From: Larimichthys crocea
Taxonomy: Eukaryota; Chordata; Actinopteri; Sciaenidae
Reading direction: 5' to 3'
NCBI RefSeq assembly: GCF_000972845.2
Contig: NC_040017.1
Location: 26,611,954-26,675,953, forward strand
Length of the DNA: 64,000 nt
Notes under the pieces: model-generated
What the model saw: the letters and a program-made list of their open reading frames with translations, nothing else
Databases searched by the model: none
Told to the model about the DNA's origin: nothing
Translations under genes and position numbers: made by a program
Shown: positions 39,301 to 46,719 of the stretch, one piece after another
Position numbering within the stretch: the stretch's first letter is position 1
Layout: the number at the start of each line of letters is the position of its first letter

Positions 39301-40980
39301 ATGCCCAAAGTAAAGAAAGCTGTTTTTGTACTGGTAGATTCAGATGAGCCCATTGCACGCACAGGCCTCCTGGAAGAAGAGATGACATGTGAGCCTGAAA
39401 CAGAGGACGTTAAAGTGAAAATGCCCAAAATCAAGATGAAGCCAAGCTTTGGGAAGTCCAAAGATAAATCAGCTGCTGGAGAAGACAAGTCAAAGGGACT
39501 GGAGATGAAAATGCCCCAAGTGTCATTCTCTTCTGGCAAATCAGGGTCGTTAGATGTCAAAGGTTCAAGTTCAAGTCTCAATGATGAACAAGATGCAAGT
39601 CCTCACAAGGGCTCCAAGGATGATAAAGGGACATTCAGTGGTAAAATCAAACTTCCAAAGTTGGAGTTTACCTCTCCATATGGCAAAATGGCAGCAGAGG
39701 AGGAGGATTCCTCACCAGGAGATGTAGGGGGAGACACAAAGGCGCTTAAAATAAAACCTGGCAAGATGGCATTTGCAGGTTTTAGTGAGGAATCTGTGCA
39801 TGATGTGGTGTCATCTCATGCCAGAACAGATATGCTGGACAGGGACAGCTCAGAGTCCCCTGCTGGTTTTAGCATGGGGTACAGCTCAACAAAGGTCCAG
39901 TCTTGGAGTGTTGAGAGCCAAAGTACAGAGTCTGAAGAAAGAGAGTCTTCATCCTGGTTCAAGGTCCCGAAGTTCAGCCTGAAGCCACACTCCACAGGTA
40001 AGGATAAAGGAAAACTTCAGACTAAGATATTTGAAATATTAGGCATTGATTCTTATAAAAGGCAGATAGTATCAAAGTCATATAGTAGAAGCTATCCTTT
40101 CTCTATGATTCATTAACTTTTTATTTAAAGGGGATTTTACAATCGTAAAAATATACTTGTCCTGGTACTACATAGCTTGTGTTATGTCTTCTGTGGCTCT
40201 GGTGGAGATTTCCCAAGTCCCCCCCAAAAAACATGAATAACCAGGTTATCTCTGCTTATTCTCAGAGAACACTGATTTTTAACAGAGCACTATACCAGAA
40301 AGTTTGATTGATGTTGTTTCCTGAATTTTATAGAAGTATGATATTAAATCACTGCAATACTACTTTGAAAGAGACAGTAATAGTAAAAATCAACATTATT
40401 CATAGTAAGCTTTGTATGTGTTATACACTGTATACCTGCATTCGATAATTAACATATTTCACTATACTGCCAATGAATTTTTACATTATGCATTATATTA
40501 TACATAATTTATCCTCGCTGTTGTTTTGTTTATATTTATCCATAAATTATTAACATGTTATCTCCTGTTTGTCTCTGCTACACAAGACTAAGTTTCCATC
40601 TTATTTTCTTCACTTATCCTCCTCTTCTCTCCTACCTCCTCTTGCTTCGTCTTCTTTTTCCTCCTCCTCCTCCTCCTCCTCCTCCTCCTCCCCCAGGCTT
40701 CCTCCAGATAACCCCAGAGGGCTCTCCTCAGGCCCAGCGGAGGGGGGAGCTGGGCGGTGAGGTCGATGTCTCTGGGTCTTTCTGCCTCACCACCTCAGGG
40801 CTCGACTTCAGCACCCAGGAAATGTCAGAAGAGCACCAAGTCTCCTCCACTGAGGAGGCCTCTGTCACCATGGTGACCAAGACCACCAGAATCACCCGGC
40901 AAATGGTTACCACTGAAACGCGAACAGGTGAATCTTCGTCCACCACGTCGACGACAACCCGCCAGGTGACGGACTTCTGA
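6350..40980 (+). CDS. ahnak2: AHNAK2/periaxin-family giant PDZ scaffold protein (whole gene model)
   Basis: Model: exons 6350-6353 (tentative), 21485-21540, 23345-23452, 25314-25439, 26049-26208, 27865-28058, 28245-28477, 28701-39997 and 40697-40980. All phases join without a stop, giving 4,153 residues. The order is an N-terminal linker, a short Lys/Glu coiled-coil-like segment (about 57-80), a PDZ domain (about 108-190), a basic NLS-like region (about 217-250), AHNAK-type repeats (about 520-3,600), a Cys/His cluster near residue 3,699 and a Ser/Thr-rich C-terminus. Family members are cytoskeletal and membrane-linked scaffolds; AHNAK and periaxin PDZ domains are known to form intertwined dimers. 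The PDZ sequence ([34 protein letters not shown]) is closest to AHNAK2 as I recall it. The linker after it ([27 protein letters not shown]) recalls periaxin. The CLBA1-like neighbour favours AHNAK2. Family assignment is firm; the paralogue is less so, and the first exon is an inference. Confidence 0.85.
8657..8682. repeat. (CA)n microsatellite
   Basis: An uninterrupted run of about 13 CA units that follows a short TATATA run. Confidence 0.9.
9538..9607 (+). repeat. Teleost dispersed repeat fragment (ATTACATTACATT...TTTATCCAAAGCGACTTAC type)
   Basis: It contains the motif CGCTTTTATCCAAAGCGACT next to ATTACATTACATT, a combination I recall as very common in fish genomes. The core includes a short inverted repeat (CGCTTT...AAAGCG). 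The family cannot be named from sequence alone. Confidence 0.65.
10385..10412. repeat. (CA)n microsatellite, interrupted
   Basis: A CA run interrupted by CTCA units. Confidence 0.85.
10872..11216 (-). mobile_element. Composite MITE-like insertion containing dispersed repeat copy B
   Basis: It begins with AAAGGTCCAGTGTGTGAGATTT, a version of the terminal inverted repeat seen at 43.12-43.46 kb. It continues with a segment related to the inner part of that element (ATCACCTGAAAATAAGGAT matches the complement of sequence near 43,380). It then runs into 11,017-11,216, the inverted copy of the repeat at 3,084-3,275. It appears to be either a nested or a longer member of the same family. No transposase frame is present. 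Confidence 0.65.
12141..12497 (+). promoter_or_regulatory. ahnak2: Candidate alternative promoter and non-coding exon of the AHNAK2-like gene
   Basis: A perfect CArG box (CCTAATATGG, 12,141-12,150) fits the serum response factor consensus CC(A/T)6GG. A CCAAT box (GCCAATCAG) follows at 12,171. Purine-rich, UTR-like sequence then runs to AATTAAG at 12,497, followed by GTAGGT, a reasonable splice donor. Spliced to 21,485 it would make a non-coding leader, and translation would start at the strong-context ATG at 25,410. It is an inference from motifs only. Confidence 0.35.
17213..17232. repeat. (GT)n microsatellite
   Basis: A short GT run; an ACAC run about 30 bp downstream could pair with it. 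Confidence 0.8.
19694..19738. repeat. (CA)n microsatellite with periodic AGA interruptions
   Basis: CA runs are interrupted at regular spacing by CAGA, giving a roughly 14-bp higher-order pattern. Confidence 0.9.
21485..21540 (+). CDS. ahnak2: AHNAK2-like gene, N-terminal coding exon
   Basis: It lies between a good acceptor (TTTGTTTCAG) and a consensus donor (GTAAGT). In the frame that joins the next exon it reads [19 protein letters not shown] and ends in phase 0; it enters in phase 1. The ATG at 21,512 is in another frame that would hit TAA right after the next splice junction, so it is not the start. The exon is supported by frame continuity and by the hydrophilic, coding-like composition. 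Confidence 0.7.
22268..22396 (+). mobile_element. SINE-like tRNA-derived repeat
   Basis: It contains GTAGAGCGTCCGC...GGTTCAAATCC, the latter a good RNA polymerase III B box (22,309-22,319). This is followed by the CTGCAGCCCTTTGCTGCATG...CTCTCTCTCC...AATAAAGCTTAAAAAGGCC tail that I recall from a very abundant percomorph repeat. It sits in an intron of the AHNAK2-like gene. It is not an intact tRNA gene. Confidence 0.7.
23345..23452 (+). CDS. ahnak2: AHNAK2-like gene, coding exon 3 (36 codons)
   Basis: The acceptor is GTTTGCAG and the donor GTAACA is moderate. It is phase 0 at both ends and encodes a Ser/Pro/Arg-rich linker ([14 protein letters not shown]...[10 protein letters not shown]) likely to be disordered, with several S-P sites. 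Confidence 0.75.
23643..23692 (+). mobile_element. SINE fragment (CCTTGAGCAAGGCACC... type)
   Basis: It matches the TTGAGCAAGGCAC...CCCCAA...TGCTCCCTGGGC block that is a conserved core piece of many fish SINEs. Only the core remains. Confidence 0.55.
25314..25439 (+). CDS. ahnak2: AHNAK2-like gene, coding exon 4 (coiled-coil-like, possible start)
   Basis: It is 126 bp, phase 0/0, between TTGTCTGCAG and GTAAGC. The first 22 residues ([20 protein letters not shown]) have heptad-like leucine spacing with Lys/Glu, so a short helix or coiled coil is likely. The ATG at 25,410 has G at -3 and G at +4. A protein begun there ([10 protein letters not shown]...) would have an N-terminal length close to that of mammalian periaxin, making it a plausible alternative start. 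Confidence 0.8.
26049..26208 (+). CDS. ahnak2: AHNAK2-like gene, exon 5: first half of PDZ domain
   Basis: It enters in phase 0 after ATATTAG and leaves in phase 1 at GTACCT. It encodes [20 protein letters not shown], then [19 protein letters not shown] and KHLSLQEG. The SGYSVTGGG loop and the GIFV...DSPAA block are diagnostic of the AHNAK2/periaxin PDZ. The exon break at the LQEG Gly codon matches mammalian periaxin as I recall it. Confidence 0.93.
26209..27864 (+). other. Intron within the PDZ-coding region
   Basis: AT-rich sequence of about 1.65 kb. I see no additional exon, RNA gene or recognisable mobile element in it. Confidence 0.7.
27865..28058 (+). CDS. ahnak2: AHNAK2-like gene, exon 6: second half of PDZ domain and linker
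   Basis: It enters in phase 1 after GTGTGAAG, completing the Gly codon. It reads [39 protein letters not shown] and then a linker ending [11 protein letters not shown], leaving in phase 0 at [22 protein letters not shown] is nearly invariant in AHNAK2 and periaxin PDZ domains. The KGPKAK-AKM linker resembles the KGPRAKVAK block of periaxin. Confidence 0.95.
28245..28477 (+). CDS. ahnak2: AHNAK2-like gene, exon 7: basic NLS-like region
   Basis: It follows GTGTTTCAG and leaves in phase 2. It encodes a strongly basic stretch ([20 protein letters not shown], then KRREE) in the place where periaxin has its bipartite/tripartite nuclear localisation signal, then [20 protein letters not shown] and KRRLR. 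The donor CAG|GTTGGC is weak because +3 to +5 do not match GTRAG. If unspliced, the frame stays open to a TAA at 28,605-28,607. Confidence 0.88.
28478..28607 (+). CDS. ahnak2: Alternative short-isoform 3' end (retained intron), S-periaxin-like
   Basis: The reading frame of exon 7 continues into the intron for 42 codons before TAA at 28,605. The tail starts with a hydrophobic run ([14 protein letters not shown]) and ends in hydrophilic sequence (HCDGSSKK). Mammalian PRX makes S-periaxin by retention of the corresponding intron just before its giant exon. Here the stop codon overlaps an AATAAA. The resulting protein would keep the PDZ and NLS-like region but lose the whole repeat scaffold. This is predicted from sequence; no transcript evidence is available. 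Confidence 0.5.
28603..28608 (+). terminator. ahnak2: Candidate intronic polyadenylation signal (AATAAA)
   Basis: A canonical AATAAA overlaps the TAA that ends the intron read-through frame. A T/GT-rich stretch (TATTTTGCTGTATCTGTCTT, about 28,640-28,665) follows at a typical distance for a downstream element. Confidence 0.5.
28701..39997 (+). CDS. ahnak2: AHNAK2-like gene, giant repeat-scaffold exon
   Basis: This single 11.3-kb exon enters in phase 2 after CTTCTTCCAG and ends in phase 1 at a consensus donor (ACAG|GTAAGG). It encodes about 3,765 residues with no internal stop. From about 29,390 to 35,860 it is built of degenerate modules of the kind GGKFKMP-[ST/KF]-D[IV]SLPK-(G/V)K-...-EGP-[DE]-[IV]KGG. 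From about 36,000 to 36,870 the repeats are looser and richer in K[FM]P-SF blocks. A second array, with [19 protein letters not shown] and [17 protein letters not shown] modules, runs to about 38,000 and decays by 38,640. A non-repetitive C-terminal part follows, with a CX2CX10HXC cluster, [15 protein letters not shown] and Ser-rich stretches. Alternating hydrophobic and charged residues fit the AHNAK family's proposed beta-strand-rich fibrous scaffold. The frame also reads 39 codons past the donor to a stop at 40,116; that part is intron in the main model. Confidence 0.96.
31900..35052 (+). repeat. Higher-order duplication inside the giant exon (offset 2,082 bp)
   Basis: The block at about 31,900-32,970 recurs at about 33,982-35,052 almost base for base. 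For example, AAGGCGGATGTTGATATTGA occurs at 32,089 and 34,171. The offset of 2,082 bp is exactly 694 codons. Intervening sequence contains further, more diverged versions of the same modules. The near-identity over about 1.07 kb implies recent unequal exchange or gene conversion, or possibly an assembly artefact. Confidence 0.85.
37126..37990 (+). repeat. Second tandem module array in the giant exon
   Basis: Short modules ([14 protein letters not shown] repeated in direct succession at 37,130-37,250) are followed by alternating [20 protein letters not shown] and [17 protein letters not shown] units. [13 protein letters not shown] units start near 37,255, 37,597 and 37,840. The nucleotide sequence of the copies is nearly identical, so this array expanded recently. 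Confidence 0.85.
38914..38964 (+). other. ahnak2: Cys/His cluster (CX2CX10HXC) in the AHNAK2-like protein
   Basis: The in-frame residues read [17 protein letters not shown], followed by Lys- and Glu-rich sequence. Cysteine is otherwise very rare in this protein, so four potential zinc ligands within 17 residues stand out. I do not recognise the motif as a named domain. Confidence 0.6.
40660..40696 (+). repeat. ahnak2: (CTC)n microsatellite forming the last intron's polypyrimidine tract
   Basis: About ten CTC/CCT units run straight into CCCCCAG, the acceptor of the last coding exon. The simple repeat therefore serves as the polypyrimidine tract. Confidence 0.85.
40697..40980 (+). CDS. ahnak2: AHNAK2-like gene, last coding exon
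   Basis: It completes the Gly codon opened at 39,997 and reads [20 protein letters not shown], then [16 protein letters not shown], a Ser/Thr-rich stretch with [18 protein letters not shown] and a terminal RQVTDF before TGA (40,978-40,980). Phase agreement and the open frame support it. The tail is likely disordered and rich in potential phosphorylation sites. Having a separate small exon after the giant one differs from human PRX, where the giant exon is last. Confidence 0.85.
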
Positions 40981-43121
40981 GGATGCTGTAATGATATCTT
41001 AAATGTCTTTTACTTTTCTTGTTTTTCTTTGGTGAGGTTGCAGTGTTCTTGTAAACGATGCCTGCAACGTGGCAAACCTCGATTAAGTCTTTATTTTATA
41101 TTTTAATAGGTGAGGTATGAATGTGATCAATCAGCATTATCGTCATTATTACAGCAAACAGAGTAATATATGCTTCTTTTTTTTTCATTTTAAATGTGAC
41201 TATTGTTTGTTATTTTTGAGTTTTTTTGTTAGTTTAGTCCTACTTATTTATCATATTTTGTTTGGTTTTAAAGCTTTCACTCTGAATGTAAACATGTCGG
41301 ATTGCTTAATTATTTATTGTTGTTTGTGTGTTCAAGACGGGCTGGAATGAAAAATTTACTCACATCGGTATCATGGATTTGACCATGATTGTAAGCTGAG
41401 TTCAAAATAACTCATTTTGAACCACTACCAGTACAGGCCAGAGTAATATTTATGTAAATACAACTATATAATTGCTTTTTTGAAGCAGTATCCCTTAAAT
41501 ACGAAATGTAATTATTTTCATATTCACCAGAGTCAGGAGTAGAAATTATATATTTTTTGACCTGATAACCTGATTTTGTTTGTCTTGAAAGAAAAGTGTG
41601 AGCTTTTTGAGGTTATAGGCTTTTCACATTTTCTGCCATAGTTTTATATTTTGAGTATTTAGCTGGTGCTGTTACCCAGAGATAGTCACAGTGAGTAAGC
41701 AGGACACTCTGGGCTATTTTTCTGCTGTGGGGATCAAACCTGTGACCTTCTGCTTACAGGTTGCTCTCAAACATTTAGGCCACCCTGCTGCTAATCTATT
41801 TTATATTCATGTTTTTACTGTACACTGCCAGACACCACTGTATATTTTGTGAATGAGGCTTTAGCTTCGAGCTACACCTCCTGGCGGATGCTGATTTTTT
41901 GAAACTCGGCTGTGAACTGTGTTTGAGTTTCAAAACATCGACAGCAAGCTGGGAGGATATTTGGGGATTTTGGGGTGCTGTCAAGCACTTTAGCAAACTC
42001 AATGAGAGGTCACTTAAGAAATAGCCCTCTAAAAATGATGTTACTATAAGGCTGCTACAATGACAGACTGGCTAAAGAGTGGCAAGCTTTGATCTTGTAC
42101 AAAAGCCATCACGTAACAAAAAAGAACAAGAGAACCAAGGCTCATTTTCCTTTTTGGTAAAATTATTTTACTAATCTGACACTCTTCCGTTTATTATATG
42201 AATATTTATATTACAGAATATCGTGTCAGATTATTAATAAAACCACTTTTATGAAGTGCCTTTACCCCAAAGAGTGTGTCCTCCATTTAAAGCTTTGAAA
42301 TGGAGGAAGATAAGCCTCATGCTGTCTTTTACATATTTATTTTATTGTCTCCACATTGAGACATTAAGGTTTAATTCCCAAGTGCAGCTCGTATCATTTG
42401 AGATAAAAACTAGTTACTTCAATGCTTCTGGCATCAAATGAAAATTTTAAAAACTACTGATGTTACAGCCATTTATATACAAGATAACAGTTTCACAGGA
42501 TACAAGAATGTGATGAGCTATTTTTCAAGTTGATGAAAAGCATTTATGAATGAACACTTTTTACTTTACTTACTTTACTTTCCTTGGTTGGTAGATGGAA
42601 TGAATATTGTGTAATAAAATGCATGAAGAAATCCTGACATATCCACTCCCAATTATTTTCATCAACGATTAACACAACAACATGGTGAGAACTTGAATCT
42701 AATTCCTTTTAGATTATACGGCTTATAGTGGTAAATGTTTTTGTCAAACCTGCATTAGAGAGGATGTTTGTCAAGATGTTACATCAATAAAAATGATACA
42801 CACATTAAAAAATATATATTTAAATGACTGGGAGAGAGGTGAAGTACTCCCACATAATTTTAGTAGAAAACACACAGAGGTATGGAAGCACATTTACAAC
42901 ATGAATAAAATATTGTAATTTAAAGACTAAGTCAGAAACTTAACCTACTATCATTATTTTTGATAAACTCTGACTTGTGAAGCTCAAAATTTTAAATTTC
43001 ATTTTGACTTAGTAGCTCAAACGTTTTAACTCAACTCAACAACTATTTCATAATTCAAACATGCAATGTCTAAATTTTGATTTACTAACTCTAAATTCAG
43101 TTTGTAAATATCGCAACACTT
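40981..43121 (+). other. 3' UTR and downstream flank of the AHNAK2-like gene
   Basis: T-rich, AU-rich sequence consistent with a 3' UTR. AATAAA signals occur at 42,236-42,241 and in TGTAATAAAATG near 42,613; the first is a reasonable polyadenylation candidate, but which is used cannot be told. A tRNA-derived SINE piece lies inside. Confidence 0.5.
41668..41795 (-). mobile_element. tRNA-derived SINE fragment (minus strand)
   Basis: On the minus strand it reads GCAGCAGGGTGGCCTAAATG, then GTAAGCAGAAGGTCACAGG directly followed by TTTGATCCCC. GGTTTGATCCC is a B-box-like sequence and the first block an A-box-like sequence, typical of tRNA-headed fish SINEs. It is too diverged to be a functional tRNA. 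Confidence 0.55.
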
Positions 43122-43462
43122 AGAGGTCCTGTATATAGGATTTAGTGACATCTAGCAGGGAGAAGCGCAGATTGCAGCCAACTGAATACCCCTTGCTGCT
43201 TCCTTCATTTTCCAAGTGTAACAAACAAACTGATGATGATGTGCGCCAAACGTGAAGGGCCCTATTGTTTGTCTGTTCTAGGCTACTGTAGAAACATGGT
43301 GGACTCTGTGTAAGACCCACGGCATTTGTGGATATTAAATGTTCATTTTAAGATAACAAAGCATAACAACTCTTGTTTTCAGGCGATTATACACTACGTT
43401 ATGCATATTACATTCCATTTGTGCCATAAGTAAAGCCCCTAAATCTTACACACTGGACCTTT
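43122..43462. mobile_element. MITE-like element with terminal inverted repeats
   Basis: The left end (43,122-43,144, AGAGGTCCTGTATATAGGAT...) and right end (43,440-43,462, ...CTTACACACTGGACCTTT) are inverted repeats matching at about 18 of 23 positions. The interior contains ATTTAGTGACATCTAGCAGG, CCAACTGAATACCCC and GGCTACTGTAGAAACATGG, which I recall from an abundant perciform interspersed repeat. It is about 340 bp with no transposase. The element at 10.87 kb carries the same terminal sequence. Confidence 0.7.
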
Positions 43463-44224
43463 GATATATATAATATCATTATTTAGCTCACTGTTTTGCC
43501 ATTTTAAACCAATCAACATTTGTTTTGTAACAGGCTACAATTTGTGATGTTGGTGCCCCCTTGTGGTAAGATCAAAAAAGGCAGCCCCCCCCTCAGAGTC
43601 GATGTTTATTCCCATGTTCAGTGCAGCTTTAATGTCTCAGTTACTGGAATAAAACGTCGGTGCTCTACATTGGTGAGTTAAAGAGCAGATCATTCATTCA
43701 TCATAGTCGCCTACTGCAGGACCACTCTCTGTGAAATCACATTACCTTTAATAAAAAACACTGAAGGCATTGTAACTGCAGAAACAAAAGCACAACACAG
43801 CAAAGATATTTTAAGGAACACATTATTCTCACCTTTGAATTAAGCCTAAATCAGTCAGCAAGAAAAATGAAGGAGAGGAAAGTGTTTTCTGCTGTGGATC
43901 AGAGACACGAAAGCACATGGATGAGTCTTATTGAAAAAATCCTGGAGAGGAGGGACTCTGGAGGAGAAAGTGATAAACTATGCACACCAGTGCATGACGT
44001 CTTCACTGTGTGTGTGTGTGTGTGTGTCTGTGTGTGTGTGTTCTCAATCTACTTATCTGCTGCTGTGATGATGCTGTGCGACGTAGACTATAAGGGTGAG
44101 TGTATGTGAGGGGAGATTACTGCTGTATGCGGAGCGCACAGTGCCACAGAGAGGAGGGAAGTGAGAGACAGGAGACTGCAGTGTCACCAACTCCACTTTG
44201 ACTGTTTTCAGCAGACTTTCATAC
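43463..44224. other. Intergenic sequence between the MITE-like element and the Tc1 relic
   Basis: Apart from a (GT)n microsatellite at 44,007-44,040, I see no gene or named element. An open frame at 43,867-44,109 runs through the microsatellite and is not convincing. Confidence 0.6.
44007..44040. repeat. (GT)n microsatellite
   Basis: GT units with one TCTG interruption. Confidence 0.9.
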
Positions 44225-44660
44225 ACCGATCGGCCATAACATTACGACCACCTACCTAATATTACGTAGGTCCCTTTTTTGACGCCTGACCCATCGAGGC
44301 ATGGACTCAAATCGACCTATGAAGGTGTGTTGTAGTATTTGCACCACCAGCAGCAGACCCATTAAGCTGGGTTGTGAGGTTGCATCCAGCACATTCCACA
44401 GATGCTCGACTGGATTGAGATCTGGGGAATCTGGAGTCATTCCTGAACCACGTTCGCTCTGTGGCAGAAAGAGGCCACAACCATCAGGGAATACCGTGTC
44501 CATGAAAGGGTGTAGTCTGCAACAGTTCTTAGGTGGGTGGTGGTACATGTCAAAGTAACATCCACATGAATGGCACGACCCAAGGTTGGCCAGCAGATCA
44601 TCACATAGCCTCTGCCGGCTGGCTTTCTTCCCATAGTGCATCCAGCTCATCCAACACACC
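44225..44660 (-). pseudogene. Decayed Tc1/mariner-type transposase, 3' half
   Basis: The minus strand contains transposase-like blocks in order: YGKKA, HVDVT, HPFMDTVFPDGCGLF, then DSPDLNPVEHLWNVLD and QHTFIGRFESMPRWVRR. NSPDLNPIEHLW-like sequence is the signature preceding the last catalytic acidic residue of Tc1-like elements. Frames shift at least once between blocks and the segment around the second catalytic aspartate is deleted. The outer end (CACCGATCGGCCATAACATT at 44,226) matches the terminal repeat of a well-known fish Tc1-like family. The 5' half and its terminal repeat are absent, so the copy is inactive. Confidence 0.88.
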
Positions 44661-45059
44661 GGGCTCGAGAAACTCAGATCAAACTGTCAAACTAGGCTGT
44701 GCCGATCGAATCAGGAGTCGTGCTTCGTCTCAACTGTTATTTTAGTTAATAAGAGAAGGTTTTTATTAGGCATGCTGCAAAACCATCACAGCTCAATTCA
44801 CAGTACGTCACCCACCAGTTCCACACTTTCATCCAAATATGCAGCTGGATAACGTCATCGTGGGTTTACACCGGGAGGTTTGGACTGCAGCACATTTTCA
44901 GACTTCGCCTCAGATGGGTCAAATCTTTTTTAATTGTGCAGCTGACTGAATATTTGTCATGCATTTGTCATGAAATCGTAAACTCAGGTGTTACCAATGA
45001 TACAAATTAGGTCCATTATTCTCTACATTGAAGTCCAACTGTGGCACCAACAACCCCTC

Positions 45060-45535
45060 ATACACTTCCGTTCTCCTCGCCTCCCTCTGCCTCCGTGTGG
45101 CACGGATCATCCCTCCTATCGGTGAGTGGGCTGCAAGTCAAATTAGCTCTCCGTCATCCTGCTCGCTGAGCGCACCCGAGGCTACTGCGGTAAGATGCGG
45201 CGACGCACGACGGCGAGCCGCGGCGGATGAGCTGATGCGCAATGGTCGAACGAGTCGGGAGAGAAACCGAGGACAGATTCACGGAGATGCTCGGCTCTGA
45301 TTCAGATAATGGGACAGAAATGAATGCATGTTTGGCTGATTTGTAGCTGCTGTAGGTCCAGTGGTGCAGGCCGACTGGAAGGATGTGGTGGCGCTGATCC
45401 CACTGAAGGATGCTCCAGAGCCCGAGGAGGGATGAATAGGCTTCGACTGTAAACAACGAGGAAGCAGAGACAGAGACATTAAGTAAAGGACACTTCATTT
45501 AAACCGGGACCGGAGACACTGAGGCATCGAGTGAG
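45060..45535 (+). promoter_or_regulatory. clba1: CpG-rich promoter and probable 5' UTR exon of the CLBA1-like gene
   Basis: CpG dinucleotides are clearly denser here (for example GATGCGGCGACGCACGACGG, then CGAGCCGCGGCGG) than in the flanks. A UTR-like stretch ends at GAGTGAG followed by a consensus donor GTGAGC (GT at 45,536). This would splice to an acceptor (CACCTGACAG) just before 46,674, which lies 46 bp upstream of the first ATG of the coding exon. Exact transcript start is unknown. Confidence 0.5.
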
Positions 45536-46719
45536 GTGAGCAAACCTTTCCCCGGGCATCTCTTCCAGGACATGTTGGCTGGGCATACTGGTTTTGCTGG
45601 TACAGTGTGGTTTCATTTTCATCAGAGTGGTTCACAGTCTGCTGATATAAGTGTGATGTACGTGGCCCCAAACCTATTTTTACCGCTTGTGTGGCGCTTT
45701 ATTGAGTCACTTTGGGTGAATCCTGTCAGCAGTGTGGACACGAGAAGTGAATTTCTGGATTTGTGTCCACCTGTCTTTGATTTTTAGTCCATTTGATAAT
45801 TGTGATCGGCTGATGCAACAACTCATCTAACTGGCACCGCGGTGGACATGGTGTGAATGCACAATTTTATATAAATATAAGGCCTGTTTGTGTAGGAGTA
45901 GTATGAAAAGAAGCCACTTGGATCCAAATGTATGACCTTTGACAGACTCACACCCCCTCAGCCAGGAAAGCTGTAATCCAGTGAGTCAAACCAAGTGAAA
46001 CCAAACCACTTCTCTGTGTCCAATAATCAGAAATTTTCCATTAGCTCTGACTTTTATCTGCTCTAATTGATTCATTAATAATGAATCAAATAAATGAAAG
46101 GATTGAGTTGTGACTCTCCTCTTTGTTTGTGAGTCACATTTTGATTTTAACTTTCATTTCCATATTGTGTCTCGCTCCCTGCAGGTTGTTTTTGACAGCT
46201 GAGTCAGTCCTCGGTGCCGGCTCAGAGGGCGGTGAAGCTCTGAAGACATCAGTGTGGAAGAAAACAAACTTCCTATTATCCTCTCTATCATCGGTTCTGA
46301 CAGGTGGACGTCTGACCTGAGCGTTTATTTCCTTCGTCAGGAGACTCTCAAAGTTTAGGAGCGATAAAGAGAAACAGAAGCACAAACTCCGGCTCGCTGT
46401 CAGGAAAATAACTGATTCTGTTTCTTTTTTTTTTGTCCAAATATGAACTGTTAAGACGCGAGCTTAGCAGGAGAGTTATCTCTCTCTTGCGGGGTCGAGT
46501 AAATATTTTGTTTTGTCAGAATGGATTAGTAAGAAGTTCTTGAGAGTGTCTGAGCTGTTTCATAATGTGCAGTGTATTTTTTCCAAACTCTGATCTTTCT
46601 ACATTTGAGCTGTCACGCTCTGGATCAAGAATAGACTCCTGATAGTGCCACGGCGTTTCCTCTCACCTGACAGGCTGCATTTTAAAAAGGATAAGCAAGG
46701 ACAAACCAGTAAAACATAG

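Noticed and set aside
29400..39581. Many long open frames on the minus strand across the giant exon (up to about 370 codons).
   Set aside because: They arise because the sense codons (AAA, GGA, CCA, GAT, CTC and similar) rarely give stops when read in antisense. They repeat with the sense modules and encode low-complexity Ser/Pro/Phe-rich sequence without a domain.
44301..44558. Plus-strand frame of 85 codons within the Tc1 relic.
   Set aside because: Antisense of the transposase remnant.
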